Assembly: GCF_000376565.1 (NCBI RefSeq)
Contig: NZ_BARG01000054.1
Span: 1 to 64,000, forward strand
DNA: 64,000 nt
Source: Streptomyces hokutonensis
Lineage (GTDB): Bacteria; Actinomycetota; Actinomycetes; Streptomycetales; Streptomycetaceae
Reading direction: 5' to 3'
Below are positions 15,257 to 24,338 of the stretch, one piece after another (the first letter of the stretch is position 1; each line of letters opens with the position of its first letter). The position numbers were made by a program, and so were the translations under genes. A model generated the notes under the pieces. It saw only the letters and a list, made by a program, of their open reading frames with translations. It was not told where the DNA came from and did not search any database.

Positions 15257-17196
15257 TCGTAGAGCTCCTCTTCGGCGAGGTACTTGACCAGCTCTTCCTT
15301 CTCGAAGAGGGCGAGCAGGTCGGCGCGGATGGGGTCGGTGGTCTCGCGGGTCAGGCCGATCTGGGCGGCCACCGGATCCGTGGCACCCAACCCGCCTGTG
15401 GGATCGGTGAGTTGGCAGATCAGGTTGATGCGGCGCCAGTCGCGGTTCATGCCGGGGTGGTCCTCGCGGGTGTGTCCGCCGCGCGACTCGGTGCGCTCCA
15501 GGGCGGCCCGCGCCACGCACTCGCTGACCAGCAGCATGTTCCGGAGGTCGAGCGCGAGGTGCCAGCCCGGGTTGAACTGCCGGTGGCCCTCGACGCCGGC
15601 CCGGCGGGCCCGTACTCGAAGATCCGCCAGTTTCTCCAGTGCCTGCTCCATCTCGCCCTCGCGGCGGATGATGCCGACGAGGTCGTTCATGGTCTGCTGG
15701 AGTTCCTGGTGGAGGGTGTACGGGTTCTCCGGTGGACGCCCGTTCTCCTTGCCGGGTTCGGGGCCCTCCGCCGAGAAGGGGCGCAGTGCCTCCGCCGCCG
15801 CGAGGTCCACCTCGGTGTCGTCGACCTGGGGGCGGCTGTCCGCCAGGTCGGCCGCGTGGTCCGCCGCGTGCCAGCCCGCCCTGCGGCCGAACACCAGCAG
15901 GTCGGACAGGGAGTTGCCGCCCAGCCGGTTGGAGCCGTGCATGCCGCCGGCCACCTCACCGGCCGCGAACAGCCCCGGTACCCCGCGTGCCGCGGCCGTG
16001 TCCGACTCGACCGCGATGCCGCCCATCACGTAGTGACAGGTCGGCCCGACCTCCATCGCCTCCGCCGTGATGTCGACGTCGGCCAGCTCCTTGAACTGGT
16101 GGTACATGGACGGGAGTCGGCGCCGGATCACCTCCGCCGGCATACGCGTCGACACGTCGAGGAAGACCCCGCCGTGCGGTGAGCCGCGGCCCGCCTTCAC
16201 CTCGGAGTTGATCGCGCGGGCGACCTCGTCGCGGGGAAGCAGCTCGGGGGGACGGCGGTTGTGGTCCGGGTCCTCGTACCAGCGGTCGCCCTCGGCCTCC
16301 GACTCGGCGTACTTCTCCTTGAAGACGTCGGGGATGTAGTCGAACATGAACCGCTTGCCCTCGGAGTTGCGCAGCACTCCGCCGTCGCCGCGCACCGACT
16401 CGGTGACGAGGATGCCCTTCACGGACGGCGGCCAGACCATGCCGGTCGGGTGGAACTGCACGAACTCCATGTTGAGGAGGGGCGCGCCCGCCAGCAGCGC
16501 CAGCGCGTGGCCGTCGCCCGTGTACTCCCACGAGTTGGACGTCACCTTGAAGGACTTGCCGATCCCGCCGGTCGCGATCACCACGGAGGGCGCTTCCAGG
16601 ACGAGGAAACGGCCCGTCTCGCGCTCGTAGGCGAAGACCCCGGAGACCTGGCTGCCGTCTTTCAACACCCTTGTGACCGTGCACTCCTGATAGACCTTCA
16701 GACGGGACTCGTACTCACCCGTCTCGCGGAAGTCCTCCTGCTGGAGCGACACGATCTTCTGCTGGAGCGTGCGGATCAGCTCGAGTCCCGTGCGGTCGCC
16801 GACGTGGGCGAGGCGCGGGTACTCGTGGCCGCCGAAGTTGCGCTGCGAGATCCGGCCGTCCTGGGTGCGGTCGAAGAGGGCGCCCCAGGTCTCCAACTCC
16901 CAGACGCGGTCCGGGGCTTCCTTCGCGTGCAGCTCGGACATGCGCCACTGGTTGAGGAACTTGCCGCCGCGCAGGGTGTCGCGGAAGTGGACCTGCCAGT
17001 TGTCGCCGGAGTTGACGTTGCCCATCGCCGCCGCGATGCCGCCCTCGGCCATCACCGTGTGGGCCTTGCCGAACAGCGACTTGCAGATCACCGCCGTACG
17101 GGCACCGCGCTCGCGCGCCTCGATGGCGGCCCGGAGGCCCGCGCCACCGGCACCGACCACGACGACGTCCCACTCCTGTCGCTCGACCACGGACAT
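15253..17196 (-). CDS. sdhA: succinate dehydrogenase flavoprotein subunit
   Basis: 647 residues. It oxidises succinate to fumarate at a FAD site facing the cytoplasm. The dinucleotide fold VVVVGAGGAGLRAAIEA (about 11-27) and the segment KAHTVMAEGGIAA follow; His46 sits where covalent FAD attachment occurs in this family. FHPTGM and the substrate-closing region GGIAVESD/GLFAAGEVAGGMHG are present, as is the C-terminal helical domain with R-rich RTESRGGHTREDHP. The ATG overlaps the sdhC stop (ATGA) and the stop overlaps the sdhB start, so the three subunits are translationally coupled. Length and motifs are intact. Confidence 0.96.
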   Translation of the reverse strand: MSVVERQEWDVVVVGAGGAGLRAAIEARERGARTAVICKSLFGKAHTVMAEGGIAAAMGNVNSGDNWQVHFRDTLRGGKFLNQWRMSELHAKEAPDRVWELETWGALFDRTQDGRISQRNFGGHEYPRLAHVGDRTGLELIRTLQQKIVSLQQEDFRETGEYESRLKVYQECTVTRVLKDGSQVSGVFAYERETGRFLVLEAPSVVIATGGIGKSFKVTSNSWEYTGDGHALALLAGAPLLNMEFVQFHPTGMVWPPSVKGILVTESVRGDGGVLRNSEGKRFMFDYIPDVFKEKYAESEAEGDRWYEDPDHNRRPPELLPRDEVARAINSEVKAGRGSPHGGVFLDVSTRMPAEVIRRRLPSMYHQFKELADVDITAEAMEVGPTCHYVMGGIAVESDTAAARGVPGLFAAGEVAGGMHGSNRLGGNSLSDLLVFGRRAGWHAADHAADLADSRPQVDDTEVDLAAAEALRPFSAEGPEPGKENGRPPENPYTLHQELQQTMNDLVGIIRREGEMEQALEKLADLRVRARRAGVEGHRQFNPGWHLALDLRNMLLVSECVARAALERTESRGGHTREDHPGMNRDWRRINLICQLTDPTGGLGATDPVAAQIGLTRETTDPIRADLLALFEKEELVKYLAEEELYE

Positions 17197-18017
17197 CAGA
17201 AGAACCTCGGATCATCGAAAGCGCCGGAGGCGACCAGGTACACGTAGAAATCGGCGAGGGCGACACTGATCAACGACGCCCAGGCGAGCTGCATATGACG
17301 GTTGTTCAGCTTCCCCACGAACTTCCACGCCTTGTAGCGCACGGGATGCTTGGAGAAGTGCTTGAGCTTGCCGCCGACGATGTGCCGGCAGGAGTGGCAG
17401 GAGAGGGTGTACGCCCAGATCAGCACGATGTTGGCCACGAAGACGAGGGTGCCGAGGCCCATGTGGCCCCAGTGGTAGTGCTCGTCGCGGAAGGTCAGCA
17501 CGGTGTCGTAGGTCAGGGTGCCCGCCACCAGGAGCGCCGCGTAGAAGAAGTACCGGTGGACGTTCTGGAGGATGAGCGGGAAGCGGGTCTCGCCGGAGTA
17601 CTTCTTGTGCGGCTCGGCCACCGCGCAGGCCGGGGGAGAGGCCCAGAAGCCGCGGTAGTAGGCCTTGCGGTAGTAGTAGCAGGTCAGGCGGAAGCCGAGC
17701 GGGAAGATCAGGATGATGATGGCGGGGGAGATGCCCCACCAGCTCCCGAAGAGGTCGGCGTTCGGGCCCGCGTGCATGGTGCTGCACCGCTCGGCGAGGC
17801 AGGGCGAGTAGAACGGCGAGACATAGGGCGCCGAGTAGTAGTTCGAGTCCGCGAAGGCCCGCCAGGTCGAGTAGACGACGAAGGCGAGCAGTCCGGCGGC
17901 GGTGACGGCCGGGGCCAGCCACCAGCGGTCGGTCCGCAGATGCGGGGCGTCGATGGCGGCGCGCGTACCGGTGCGTACGCCGCCGCTGTTCGGATGGGGT
18001 TCCGTACCAGTGGCCAA
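17196..18017 (-). CDS. sdhC: succinate dehydrogenase membrane anchor, Sdh1 type
   Basis: 273 residues with about five or six membrane segments (for example WWLAPAVTAAGLLAFVVYS, ISPAIIILIFPLGFRLTCYYY, YFFYAALLVAGTLTYDTV, LVFVANIVLIWAYTLSCHSC, LAWASLISVALADFYVYLVA). It anchors SdhAB and forms the quinone site. The length equals that of the single large anchor of the mycobacterial Sdh1 complex (Rv0249c type), and no separate sdhD is present, in keeping with that type. Two Cys/His groups (SPCLAERCSTMHAG and LSCHSCRHIVGG) are notable and could bind haem or a metal centre. The start lies 18 bp after the upstream small gene. Confidence 0.92.
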   Translation of the reverse strand: MATGTEPHPNSGGVRTGTRAAIDAPHLRTDRWWLAPAVTAAGLLAFVVYSTWRAFADSNYYSAPYVSPFYSPCLAERCSTMHAGPNADLFGSWWGISPAIIILIFPLGFRLTCYYYRKAYYRGFWASPPACAVAEPHKKYSGETRFPLILQNVHRYFFYAALLVAGTLTYDTVLTFRDEHYHWGHMGLGTLVFVANIVLIWAYTLSCHSCRHIVGGKLKHFSKHPVRYKAWKFVGKLNNRHMQLAWASLISVALADFYVYLVASGAFDDPRFF

Positions 18018-18035
18018 CTCAGGACTCCGGTCGGT

Positions 18036-18326
18036 TCAGGGTGCGTGGCGGTGATGGGCGCCGAGTCCTTCGTCGTCCGTATCCGTCCACAGGGTGTTGT
18101 CGTAGGGGGTGTCGGAGATGGGGACGAGATCGGGGCGCTTGGGGCGCTCGATCCCTGGTGCGGCGTCGCGCAGCAGCGCGACGCTCTCGCGCAGGCGGTC
18201 GGCGTCGGCCTTGACCCTGCGCATCTCCAGGCCGCCGCTGCCGAATTGCTGTTCCAGCCGTCCCACCGACCTGAACAGGTCTTCAAGACAGCGTTGGACT
18301 GACGTCAGTTCGTCGTGCACGGACAT
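18036..18326 (-). CDS. small coiled-coil protein ahead of sdhC
   Basis: 96 residues: MSVHDELTSVQRCLEDLFRSVGRLEQQ, then MRRVKADADRLRESVALLRD, a strongly helical, probably coiled-coil first half, and a C-terminal part rich in Pro/Asp (RPKRPDLVPISDTPYD, TDTDDEGLGAHHRH). No membrane segment. ATG start with GAGG 8 bases upstream. It is the first gene of the sdh operon, 18 bp before sdhC, which suggests a link to the complex, but I know of no function. The longer frame upstream (to 18896) crosses the start region of the divergent gene and is not credible. Confidence 0.7.
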   Translation of the reverse strand: MSVHDELTSVQRCLEDLFRSVGRLEQQFGSGGLEMRRVKADADRLRESVALLRDAAPGIERPKRPDLVPISDTPYDNTLWTDTDDEGLGAHHRHAP

Positions 18327-18618
18327 GACGTGACCTCGCTTCCGTGGGCCTCGGCCCTGGACGGCAACGTTCATGCGCCTGCGAGTGTTGCGCGTCACAC
18401 CGGCCGGTGGGAAGCGGTGTGCACGGATTGGCCGGGGTGCGTTGGTGTGTACGGGGGCAGATTCGAACATTGCGCCGCACGGGTGGGCTTCCCGGCGCCC
18501 CTCGCCGTGTCGTCCCACAGGGCCGAACCGTTTCCTCTTCAGTGGCCGCATAGATCTGATCAGCTCCATATACCACCAAAAGCGATCAGAAGCCCGCGGC
18601 TTACCGGAGGTAGCAGTG
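18327..18618. promoter_or_regulatory. divergent promoter region, sdh operon / solute-binding protein
   Basis: 292 bp between divergent starts must contain both promoters. The right-hand part (about 18545-18605) is locally AT-richer than its surroundings (CATAGATCTGATCAGCTCC, ATATACCACC). GGAGG at 18606-18610 is the ribosome-binding site of the plus-strand gene. I see no operator or riboswitch I can name. Confidence 0.5.
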
Positions 18619-20796
18619 ATGTCCCACGACGGCGTCGGACTGCGAGCGGTCATGCGCTCGGTCGCCTTCCTCACCGCGGGCGCGCTCGCGGTGCCCACCC
18701 TCTCGGCGTGCAGCTCCGAGGACGAGTCGGGCAAGCCGCTGGCCGCACAGGACATCGCGCCCGTCGCGCGTGACCTGGTCGCCGACGGCGGCACCCTGCG
18801 CTGGGCCGTCGACGACGTACCCGAGACCCTCAACGCCTTCCAGTCGGACGCCGACGACGCCACCACCCGCGTCGCCCAGGCCGTCCTGCCCGCCATGTTC
18901 CGGCTCGACGCGCAGGGCCGCCCGCAGCGCGACGCCGACTACCTGGAGTCCGCGAAGGTCGTCGACACCTCGCCCAAGCAGGTCGTCCTCTACAAGCTCG
19001 ACCAGCAGGCCGTGTGGAGCGACGGCCGCGAGATCGGCGCCGCCGACTTCGCCGCCCAGTGGCGCGCCCTGTCCGGCAAGGACTCCGCGTACTGGACCGC
19101 GCGCAACGCCGGCTACGACCGCATCGAGAAGATCGAGCGCGGCGCCAACAACCTCGAGGTCAAGGTCACCTTCAGCAGGCCGTACGCCGACTGGAAGTCA
19201 CTGTTCTCACCGCTGTACCCCAAGGACGTCATGGGCACCCCGGACGCCTTCAACGACGGGGCGCGGCGCAAGCTGAAGGTCACCGCCGGCGCGTTCTCGC
19301 TGCAGAAGGTCGACCGCAAGGACAAGGAGATCGTCCTCGCCCGCAACCCGCACTGGTGGGGCCGGCCCGCGAAGCTCTCGCAGATCGTGCTGACCGCCGT
19401 ACCGCTGGACAAGCGGGCCGCCGCGCTCGCCGACGGCACGGTCGACCTCGCCGCCGTCGACCCCGCCGACGCGAGCCGGATCGCCCTCGCGGGCCGCGCC
19501 AAGGGCACCGGCACCCCGCTCCAGGGCGCGAGCGCGAGCGCCACGGACGACACGGAGAGCAAGGACGAGAACAAGGGCGAGAGCCCCAAGGAGAAGAAGA
19601 AGCTCAGCAAGAAGGAACGCAAGGCGCTCGCCAAGTACCTGCGCCAGCAGGACGAGTTGAGGGCCTTCACCGTCCGCCGCTCCTTCGAGCCCGCCTACAC
19701 GCAGCTCGCCCTCAACGGCTCCGAGGGCCCCCTCGCCGACGAACGTGTCCGGCGCGCCGTGGCCCGCGCGCTCGACCGGGAGGCGCTCGCCAAGGTCGTC
19801 CTCACCCCGCTGGGCCTGCCCGCCGTGCCGGTCGGCAGCCACCTCGCGCTCTCCGGACAGGCCGCGTACGCCGACAACAGCGGCGCGCTCGGCGACCACG
19901 ACACCGCGGAGGCGCAGGCGCTGCTCACCGACGCCGGCTGGGTGGCCGGCGGACCGGTCAAGGACAAGGGGGAGAAGGCGGCCGGCGCCGAGGGGAAGAA
20001 GGGCAAGAAGGACGACGAGTCGGAGGGCGGCTCCGACGGGCAGTACATCGTCGGCGAGGACAACAAGGACCCGCAGGACCACACCGACAAGCACGGGCAC
20101 GGCGACGAGGGTTCCAAGCACCTCGCCGACGGCAAGCAGTACGACGGCCGCAAGGTGAAGCAGGGCGGGGCGCCCGGCGCGTACGCCCCGAAGGGCACGG
20201 CCGCCCCGGCCGGCGCCAGGACCGGCACGCTCGCCAAGGACGGCAAGCCGCTCACGCTCCGCTTCGTGCTGCCCTCCGGCACCGGTTCGGAGTCGCTGAG
20301 CGCGGTCGCCGACAGCATCTCCCGCATGCTGGAGAAGGTCGGCATCCGCACCGAGATCACCAAGGTCTCCGACGACAGCTACTTCAAGGACCACATCGCG
20401 TCCGGCCAGTACGACCTCGCCCTCTACTCCTGGCCCGCGTCCGCCTTCCCCGCCACCGACGCCCGCCCGATCTTCGCCAAGCCGGTCCCGGCCGCCGACG
20501 GCTCCCTGAACGTCGAGCAGAACTACACCCGCGTCGGCACCGACCAGGTCGACCAGCTCTTCGACCAGGCCGCCTCCACCCTCGACGAGGACGAGTCCGC
20601 CGCCCTCGTCCGCAAGGCCGACGCCCGCATCTGGGCGGCGGCCGGCTCCATCCCCCTCTACCAGCGCCCCCAGCTCACCGCCGCCCGCAAGACCGTCGTC
20701 AACGCGGGCTCCTTCGGCTTCCAGACGCCGGTCTACGAGGACATGGGCTTCCTGAAGAAGGGGGCGCACCCCTCGGCGAGCCCGTCCAAGGGCTAA
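18619..20796 (+). CDS. solitary peptide-type solute-binding lipoprotein (SBP family 5)
   Basis: 725 residues. Signal peptide with lipobox TLSAC (Cys31). The SBP_bac_5 fold is clear: GGTLRWAVDDVPETLN, AVWSDGREIGAADFAAQW, NPHWWG, LALNGSEGPLADERVRRAVARALDR, and ALLTDAGW. It is longer than the ~540-residue relatives in this window because of two very hydrophilic inserts: an Asp/Glu/Lys-rich stretch at about 310-345 (KDENKGESPKEKKKLSKKER) and an Asp/Gly/Lys/His-rich one at about 455-530 (DNKDPQDHTDKHGHGDEG). No permease or ATPase gene is adjacent, so it either shares a transporter or has a sensory role. ATG start 8 bases after GGAGG; a GTG lies one codon earlier. Confidence 0.88.
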   Translation: MSHDGVGLRAVMRSVAFLTAGALAVPTLSACSSEDESGKPLAAQDIAPVARDLVADGGTLRWAVDDVPETLNAFQSDADDATTRVAQAVLPAMFRLDAQGRPQRDADYLESAKVVDTSPKQVVLYKLDQQAVWSDGREIGAADFAAQWRALSGKDSAYWTARNAGYDRIEKIERGANNLEVKVTFSRPYADWKSLFSPLYPKDVMGTPDAFNDGARRKLKVTAGAFSLQKVDRKDKEIVLARNPHWWGRPAKLSQIVLTAVPLDKRAAALADGTVDLAAVDPADASRIALAGRAKGTGTPLQGASASATDDTESKDENKGESPKEKKKLSKKERKALAKYLRQQDELRAFTVRRSFEPAYTQLALNGSEGPLADERVRRAVARALDREALAKVVLTPLGLPAVPVGSHLALSGQAAYADNSGALGDHDTAEAQALLTDAGWVAGGPVKDKGEKAAGAEGKKGKKDDESEGGSDGQYIVGEDNKDPQDHTDKHGHGDEGSKHLADGKQYDGRKVKQGGAPGAYAPKGTAAPAGARTGTLAKDGKPLTLRFVLPSGTGSESLSAVADSISRMLEKVGIRTEITKVSDDSYFKDHIASGQYDLALYSWPASAFPATDARPIFAKPVPAADGSLNVEQNYTRVGTDQVDQLFDQAASTLDEDESAALVRKADARIWAAAGSIPLYQRPQLTAARKTVVNAGSFGFQTPVYEDMGFLKKGAHPSASPSKG

Positions 20797-20820
20797 CATC
20801 GCGCGAACGTGACTGGCACG

Positions 20821-20853
20821 GCCGCCGTCCCGCTTCCGAAGCGGGGCGGCGGT
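20821..20853 (+). terminator. rho-independent-type terminator after the binding protein gene
   Basis: Stem of 14 bp, CCGCCGTCCCGCTT / AAGCGGGGCGGCGG with one G-U pair and a 3-base loop, followed by TTGTCG. It lies 24 bp after the stop codon. Confidence 0.8.
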
Positions 20854-20872
20854 TGTCGTACGGGGGTGGGTT

Positions 20873-21478
20873 GTGCGGGGTTGGGGTGCGGCGTTGACCG
20901 CGGTGGTGATGCTGGGGACGGCCGGCTGCGGAGCCGTGGCCGGCGACGACGGGCGATCCGCCGCCGGGGCGGCCACGATCTGCGCGCACGGGACCTACAC
21001 CTGGTCCGGCGTCCGGCACGAGGAGCGGCTGACCGGGCTCCCCGACCGGATCACCTACACCGACGGCGGGTACCAGGGCGTCATCGAACCCGTCTCCGAC
21101 ACCGTCTACCGCCCGACCGTGACCCACCCGCCCCAGGGCGTCACCCCGGCCCGTGTGATCAAGGCGCTGGGCGCCCACCTCGAGACGGAGAACCCGCTCG
21201 CCGGGCCGTCCGAGACGGCCGGGCAGGAGAAGACGGAGTTCTTCGACGAGCTCGGCGAACCCCGGCAGCGCTACTACACCTGGGAGTCGGTCGACCTGAT
21301 TGAGGCCGACTTCACTTACACCTGCGGACTGAACCCGCCGGTACACGGTCACGTGCGGACCTGGGACACCTACGGCGGCGGGTTCCTGCCCTGCTCCGAG
21401 CCCTCCGAGGGCATCCCGGCCAAGGTCGCCGCCGTGAAGCTGTGCCCCGCCGGATCCCCGGCCGTGACGGGCGTCTGA
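20873..21478 (+). CDS. small putative lipoprotein
   Basis: 201 residues. N-terminal signal peptide with lipobox LGTAGC (Cys19), so probably attached to the outer face of the membrane. The rest shows no domain I recognise: TICAHGTYTWSGVRHEERLTG, then a Thr/Pro-rich middle and three further cysteines (TYTCGL, FLPCSE, KLCPAG). Reading frame, codon use and signal peptide are typical of a real gene. GTG start just after GGGGTGGG. It lies between the terminator of the binding protein gene and typA, in the same direction, and is probably transcribed on its own. Confidence 0.7.
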   Translation: MRGWGAALTAVVMLGTAGCGAVAGDDGRSAAGAATICAHGTYTWSGVRHEERLTGLPDRITYTDGGYQGVIEPVSDTVYRPTVTHPPQGVTPARVIKALGAHLETENPLAGPSETAGQEKTEFFDELGEPRQRYYTWESVDLIEADFTYTCGLNPPVHGHVRTWDTYGGGFLPCSEPSEGIPAKVAAVKLCPAGSPAVTGV

Positions 21479-21631
21479 CCCCTCCCGTCCCCACCCGCAA
21501 TGCCCTGCGGAGGCCCCGTCCCCGTACGCCACGTACGATGGGGTAAGGCCGTGGCGTGTCCAGCCCGGCAGGGTCCGCGTAACACAGACGTACGCGCAGG
21601 CCTTCCTCACTCTCCGGGAGTACGCCGCAAT

Positions 21632-23539
21632 ATGGCCACGCGCCACGACATCCGCAACGTCGCCATCGTCGCCCACGTCGACCACGGGAAGACGACCCTC
21701 GTCGACGCCATGCTGAAGCAGGCCGGTGCCTTCGCCGCGCACGCCGCCGAATCGCTCGACGACCGCATGATGGACTCGAACGATCTGGAGCGTGAGAAGG
21801 GCATCACGATCCTGGCCAAGAACACGGCCGTGAAGTACCACCCGAAGGATGGCGGCGACGTCATCACCATCAACATCATCGACACCCCGGGCCACGCCGA
21901 CTTCGGTGGCGAGGTCGAGCGCGGTCTGTCGATGGTGGACGCGGTGGTGCTGCTCGTCGACGCCTCCGAGGGCCCGCTGCCGCAGACCCGCTTCGTGCTG
22001 CGCAAGGCGCTCCAGCAGCGCCTGCCCGTCATCCTCTGCATCAACAAGACGGACCGCCCCGACTCCCGGATCGACGAGGTCGTCAACGAGACGTACGACC
22101 TCTTCCTGGACCTGGACGCGGACGAGGAGCAGATCGAGTTCCCGATCGTCTACGCGTGTGCGCGTGACGGCGTCGCCTCGCTGACCAAGCCGGAGAACGG
22201 CACGGTCCCGCAGGACAGCGACAACCTGGAGCCGTTCTTCTCCACGATCCTGTCGCACGTCCCGGCCCCCCAGTACGACGAGGAGGCCCCGCTCCAGGCG
22301 CACGTCACCAACCTGGACGCGGACAACTTCCTCGGCCGTATCGCGCTGCTCCGCGTCGAGCAGGGCGAGCTGCGCAAGGGCCAGACCGTCACGTGGATCA
22401 AGCGCGACGGCACGATGTCCAACGTGCGCATCACCGAACTGCTGATGACCGAGGCGCTCACCCGCAAGCCGGCCGAGATGGCGGGCCCCGGTGACATCTG
22501 CGCCGTGGCCGGTATCCCGGACATCATGATCGGCGAGACCCTGGCCGACCCGGAGAACCCGATCGCGCTGCCGCTCATCACGGTCGACGAGCCGGCGATC
22601 TCCATGACCATCGGTACGAACACCTCGCCGCTGGTCGGCCGCGGCGGCACCGGCAAGGGCGCCTCCGCGAAGGCCGCGGTCAAGGACCGCAAGGTCACCG
22701 CCCGCCAGGTCAAGGACCGCCTCGACCGCGAGCTGATCGGTAACGTCTCGCTGCGCGTCCTCGACACCGAGCGTCCCGACGCCTGGGAGGTGCAGGGCCG
22801 CGGTGAGCTGGCGCTGGCCATCCTGGTCGAGCAGATGCGCCGCGAGGGCTTCGAGCTGACCATCGGCAAGCCGCAGGTCGTCACGCAGATCATCGACGGC
22901 AAGGTGCACGAGCCGGTCGAGCGCATGACGATCGACGTGCCCGAGGAGCACATGGGCGCGGTCACGCAGCTCATGGGCGTCCGCAAGGGCCGGATGGACA
23001 ACATGTCCAACCACGGTTCCGGCTGGGTCCGCCTCGAGTTCGTCGTCCCCTCCCGCGGTCTCATCGGCTTCCGTACCGAGTTCCTCACCGGGACGCGCGG
23101 CACGGGCATCGCCCACTCCATCCACGAGGGCCACGAGCCGTGGTTCGGTGTGCTGACGACCCGTAACAACGGCTCGCTGGTCGCCGACCGCGCCGGCGCC
23201 GTCACCGCGTTCGCGATGACGAACCTCCAGGAGCGCGGTGTGCTGTTCACCGACCCCGGCACCGAGGTGTACGAGGGCATGATCGTCGGCGAGAACTCGC
23301 GCGCCGACGACATGGACGTGAACATCACCAAGGAGAAGAAGCTCACCAACATGCGCTCGGCCGCCGCCGACTCCTTCGAGGCGATCGTCCCGCCGCGCAA
23401 GCTCTCCCTGGAGCAGTCCCTGGAGTTCTGCCGCGACGACGAGTGCGTCGAGGTGACCCCGGAGGCCGTCCGTATCCGCAAGGTCGTCCTCGACCAGAAG
23501 GAGCGGGGCCGCTCCGCGAGCCGCGCCAAGCACGCCTGA
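21632..23539 (+). CDS. typA: translational GTPase TypA/BipA
   Basis: 635 residues, the family's usual length. GTPase motifs: G1 AHVDHGKTTL (14-23), switch region REKGITILAKNTA, G3 DTPGHADFGGE, G4 NKTDRPD. Domain II, the EF-G-like domains III and V, and the TypA-specific C-terminal domain (FRTEFLTGTRGTG, LTNMRSAAADSFEAI) follow. TypA binds ribosomes and is needed for ribosome assembly or translation under stress such as cold. The start is ATG with CGGGAG about 11 bases upstream; the longer frame from 21500 has no TypA similarity. A strong hairpin follows. Confidence 0.97.
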   Translation: MATRHDIRNVAIVAHVDHGKTTLVDAMLKQAGAFAAHAAESLDDRMMDSNDLEREKGITILAKNTAVKYHPKDGGDVITINIIDTPGHADFGGEVERGLSMVDAVVLLVDASEGPLPQTRFVLRKALQQRLPVILCINKTDRPDSRIDEVVNETYDLFLDLDADEEQIEFPIVYACARDGVASLTKPENGTVPQDSDNLEPFFSTILSHVPAPQYDEEAPLQAHVTNLDADNFLGRIALLRVEQGELRKGQTVTWIKRDGTMSNVRITELLMTEALTRKPAEMAGPGDICAVAGIPDIMIGETLADPENPIALPLITVDEPAISMTIGTNTSPLVGRGGTGKGASAKAAVKDRKVTARQVKDRLDRELIGNVSLRVLDTERPDAWEVQGRGELALAILVEQMRREGFELTIGKPQVVTQIIDGKVHEPVERMTIDVPEEHMGAVTQLMGVRKGRMDNMSNHGSGWVRLEFVVPSRGLIGFRTEFLTGTRGTGIAHSIHEGHEPWFGVLTTRNNGSLVADRAGAVTAFAMTNLQERGVLFTDPGTEVYEGMIVGENSRADDMDVNITKEKKLTNMRSAAADSFEAIVPPRKLSLEQSLEFCRDDECVEVTPEAVRIRKVVLDQKERGRSASRAKHA

Positions 23540-23557
23540 CACCCCGCCGAGGCCCAA

Positions 23558-23598
23558 CTGAGCCCGGGTGCCCCCGACTTGGGGGTGCCCGGGCTCAG
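23558..23598. terminator. bidirectional terminator, typA / methyltransferase
   Basis: 18-bp stem with two G-U pairs: CTGAGCCCGGGTGCCCCC (23558-23575), 5-base loop, GGGGGTGCCCGGGCTCAG (23581-23598). The right arm contains the stop codon of the convergent methyltransferase gene, so the structure can serve both strands. Confidence 0.85.
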
Positions 23599-24338
23599 TG
23601 CGTCGGCCGCGCCACGGTGATGATCTCGGGACTCGCGGGCGTGAGCGGCCCCCGCGCCCAGTCGCCGTACTGCTCGACGACCGCCAGCCCGGCCCCGGCG
23701 AGGAACCCCGACAGGGCATCGCGGTCCAGGAACCGCAGGGTCGACCGGCTGACCTGAGGCCGTGCCCAACACCCGCCCTCGAAGGTCTCGGTGAACGTCA
23801 CCCGGTCCGCCGCGGCCGGCACGGTCTCGACCTCGTGCCACACCTCTACGACACCGCCGTCCGGGCCGGTGAGCCGGCGCGCCCGGTCGGGCGTCCAGCT
23901 CTCCCAGGCACGCGCCGCCGGATTCCGCGTCTCGAACACGAACCGCCCGCCGGGTGCCAGCGCGTCCCGGACCGCACGCAGCGCGAGGCGCAACTCCTCG
24001 TCCTGGACCAGGACTTGGAACGCGTGCCCGGTCATCACGACGAGATCGAACTCGCCGCGCCAGGCCGCAGTCCGCAACTCCCCGAGCACCCACTCGACAC
24101 CGGGTTCCCGCCGGCGTGCCTGAACGAGCATGGCGGCGGCGGGATCGATCCCCGTCAACCGCCCCCGGTGTCCCTCGCCCCGGGCCCGGTGCAGGAGCTT
24201 CCCGGTACCGCACCCCACATCGAGTACGGCCCGCGCGGACATCACCAGGTCCAGATAGAAGTCGTCCCCCGCACCCCACGGATTGAGCCCGTCGTACAAC
24301 TCGGCAAGCGACATGTCCCCGAATGACCGATCCACCAC
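23595..24338 (-). CDS. class I SAM-dependent methyltransferase
   Basis: 247 residues. Motif I VLDVGCGTGK (38-47), then LTGIDPAAAMLVQAR (motif II) and FDLVVMTGHAFQVL (motif IV), APGGRFVFETRN (motif VI): the SAM-binding Rossmann fold of the Methyltransf_25 group. The substrate cannot be told; the C-terminal part (WARPQVSRSTLRFLDRDALSGFLAGAGL) is typical of small-molecule methyltransferases. GTG start is at the far end of the frame; an ATG at 24314 (MSLAELYDG) preceded by GGGGAC is an equally good start. Convergent with typA and divergent from the first peptide transporter operon. Confidence 0.85.
   Translation of the reverse strand: MVDRSFGDMSLAELYDGLNPWGAGDDFYLDLVMSARAVLDVGCGTGKLLHRARGEGHRGRLTGIDPAAAMLVQARRREPGVEWVLGELRTAAWRGEFDLVVMTGHAFQVLVQDEELRLALRAVRDALAPGGRFVFETRNPAARAWESWTPDRARRLTGPDGGVVEVWHEVETVPAAADRVTFTETFEGGCWARPQVSRSTLRFLDRDALSGFLAGAGLAVVEQYGDWARGPLTPASPEIITVARPTH

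Noticed and set aside
20699..23719. 1006-codon open frame on the minus strand covering typA
   Set aside because: It is antisense to an intact, well-conserved typA. Its Val/Leu/Asp/Gly/Arg-rich translation is what GC-biased third positions produce on the opposite strand.
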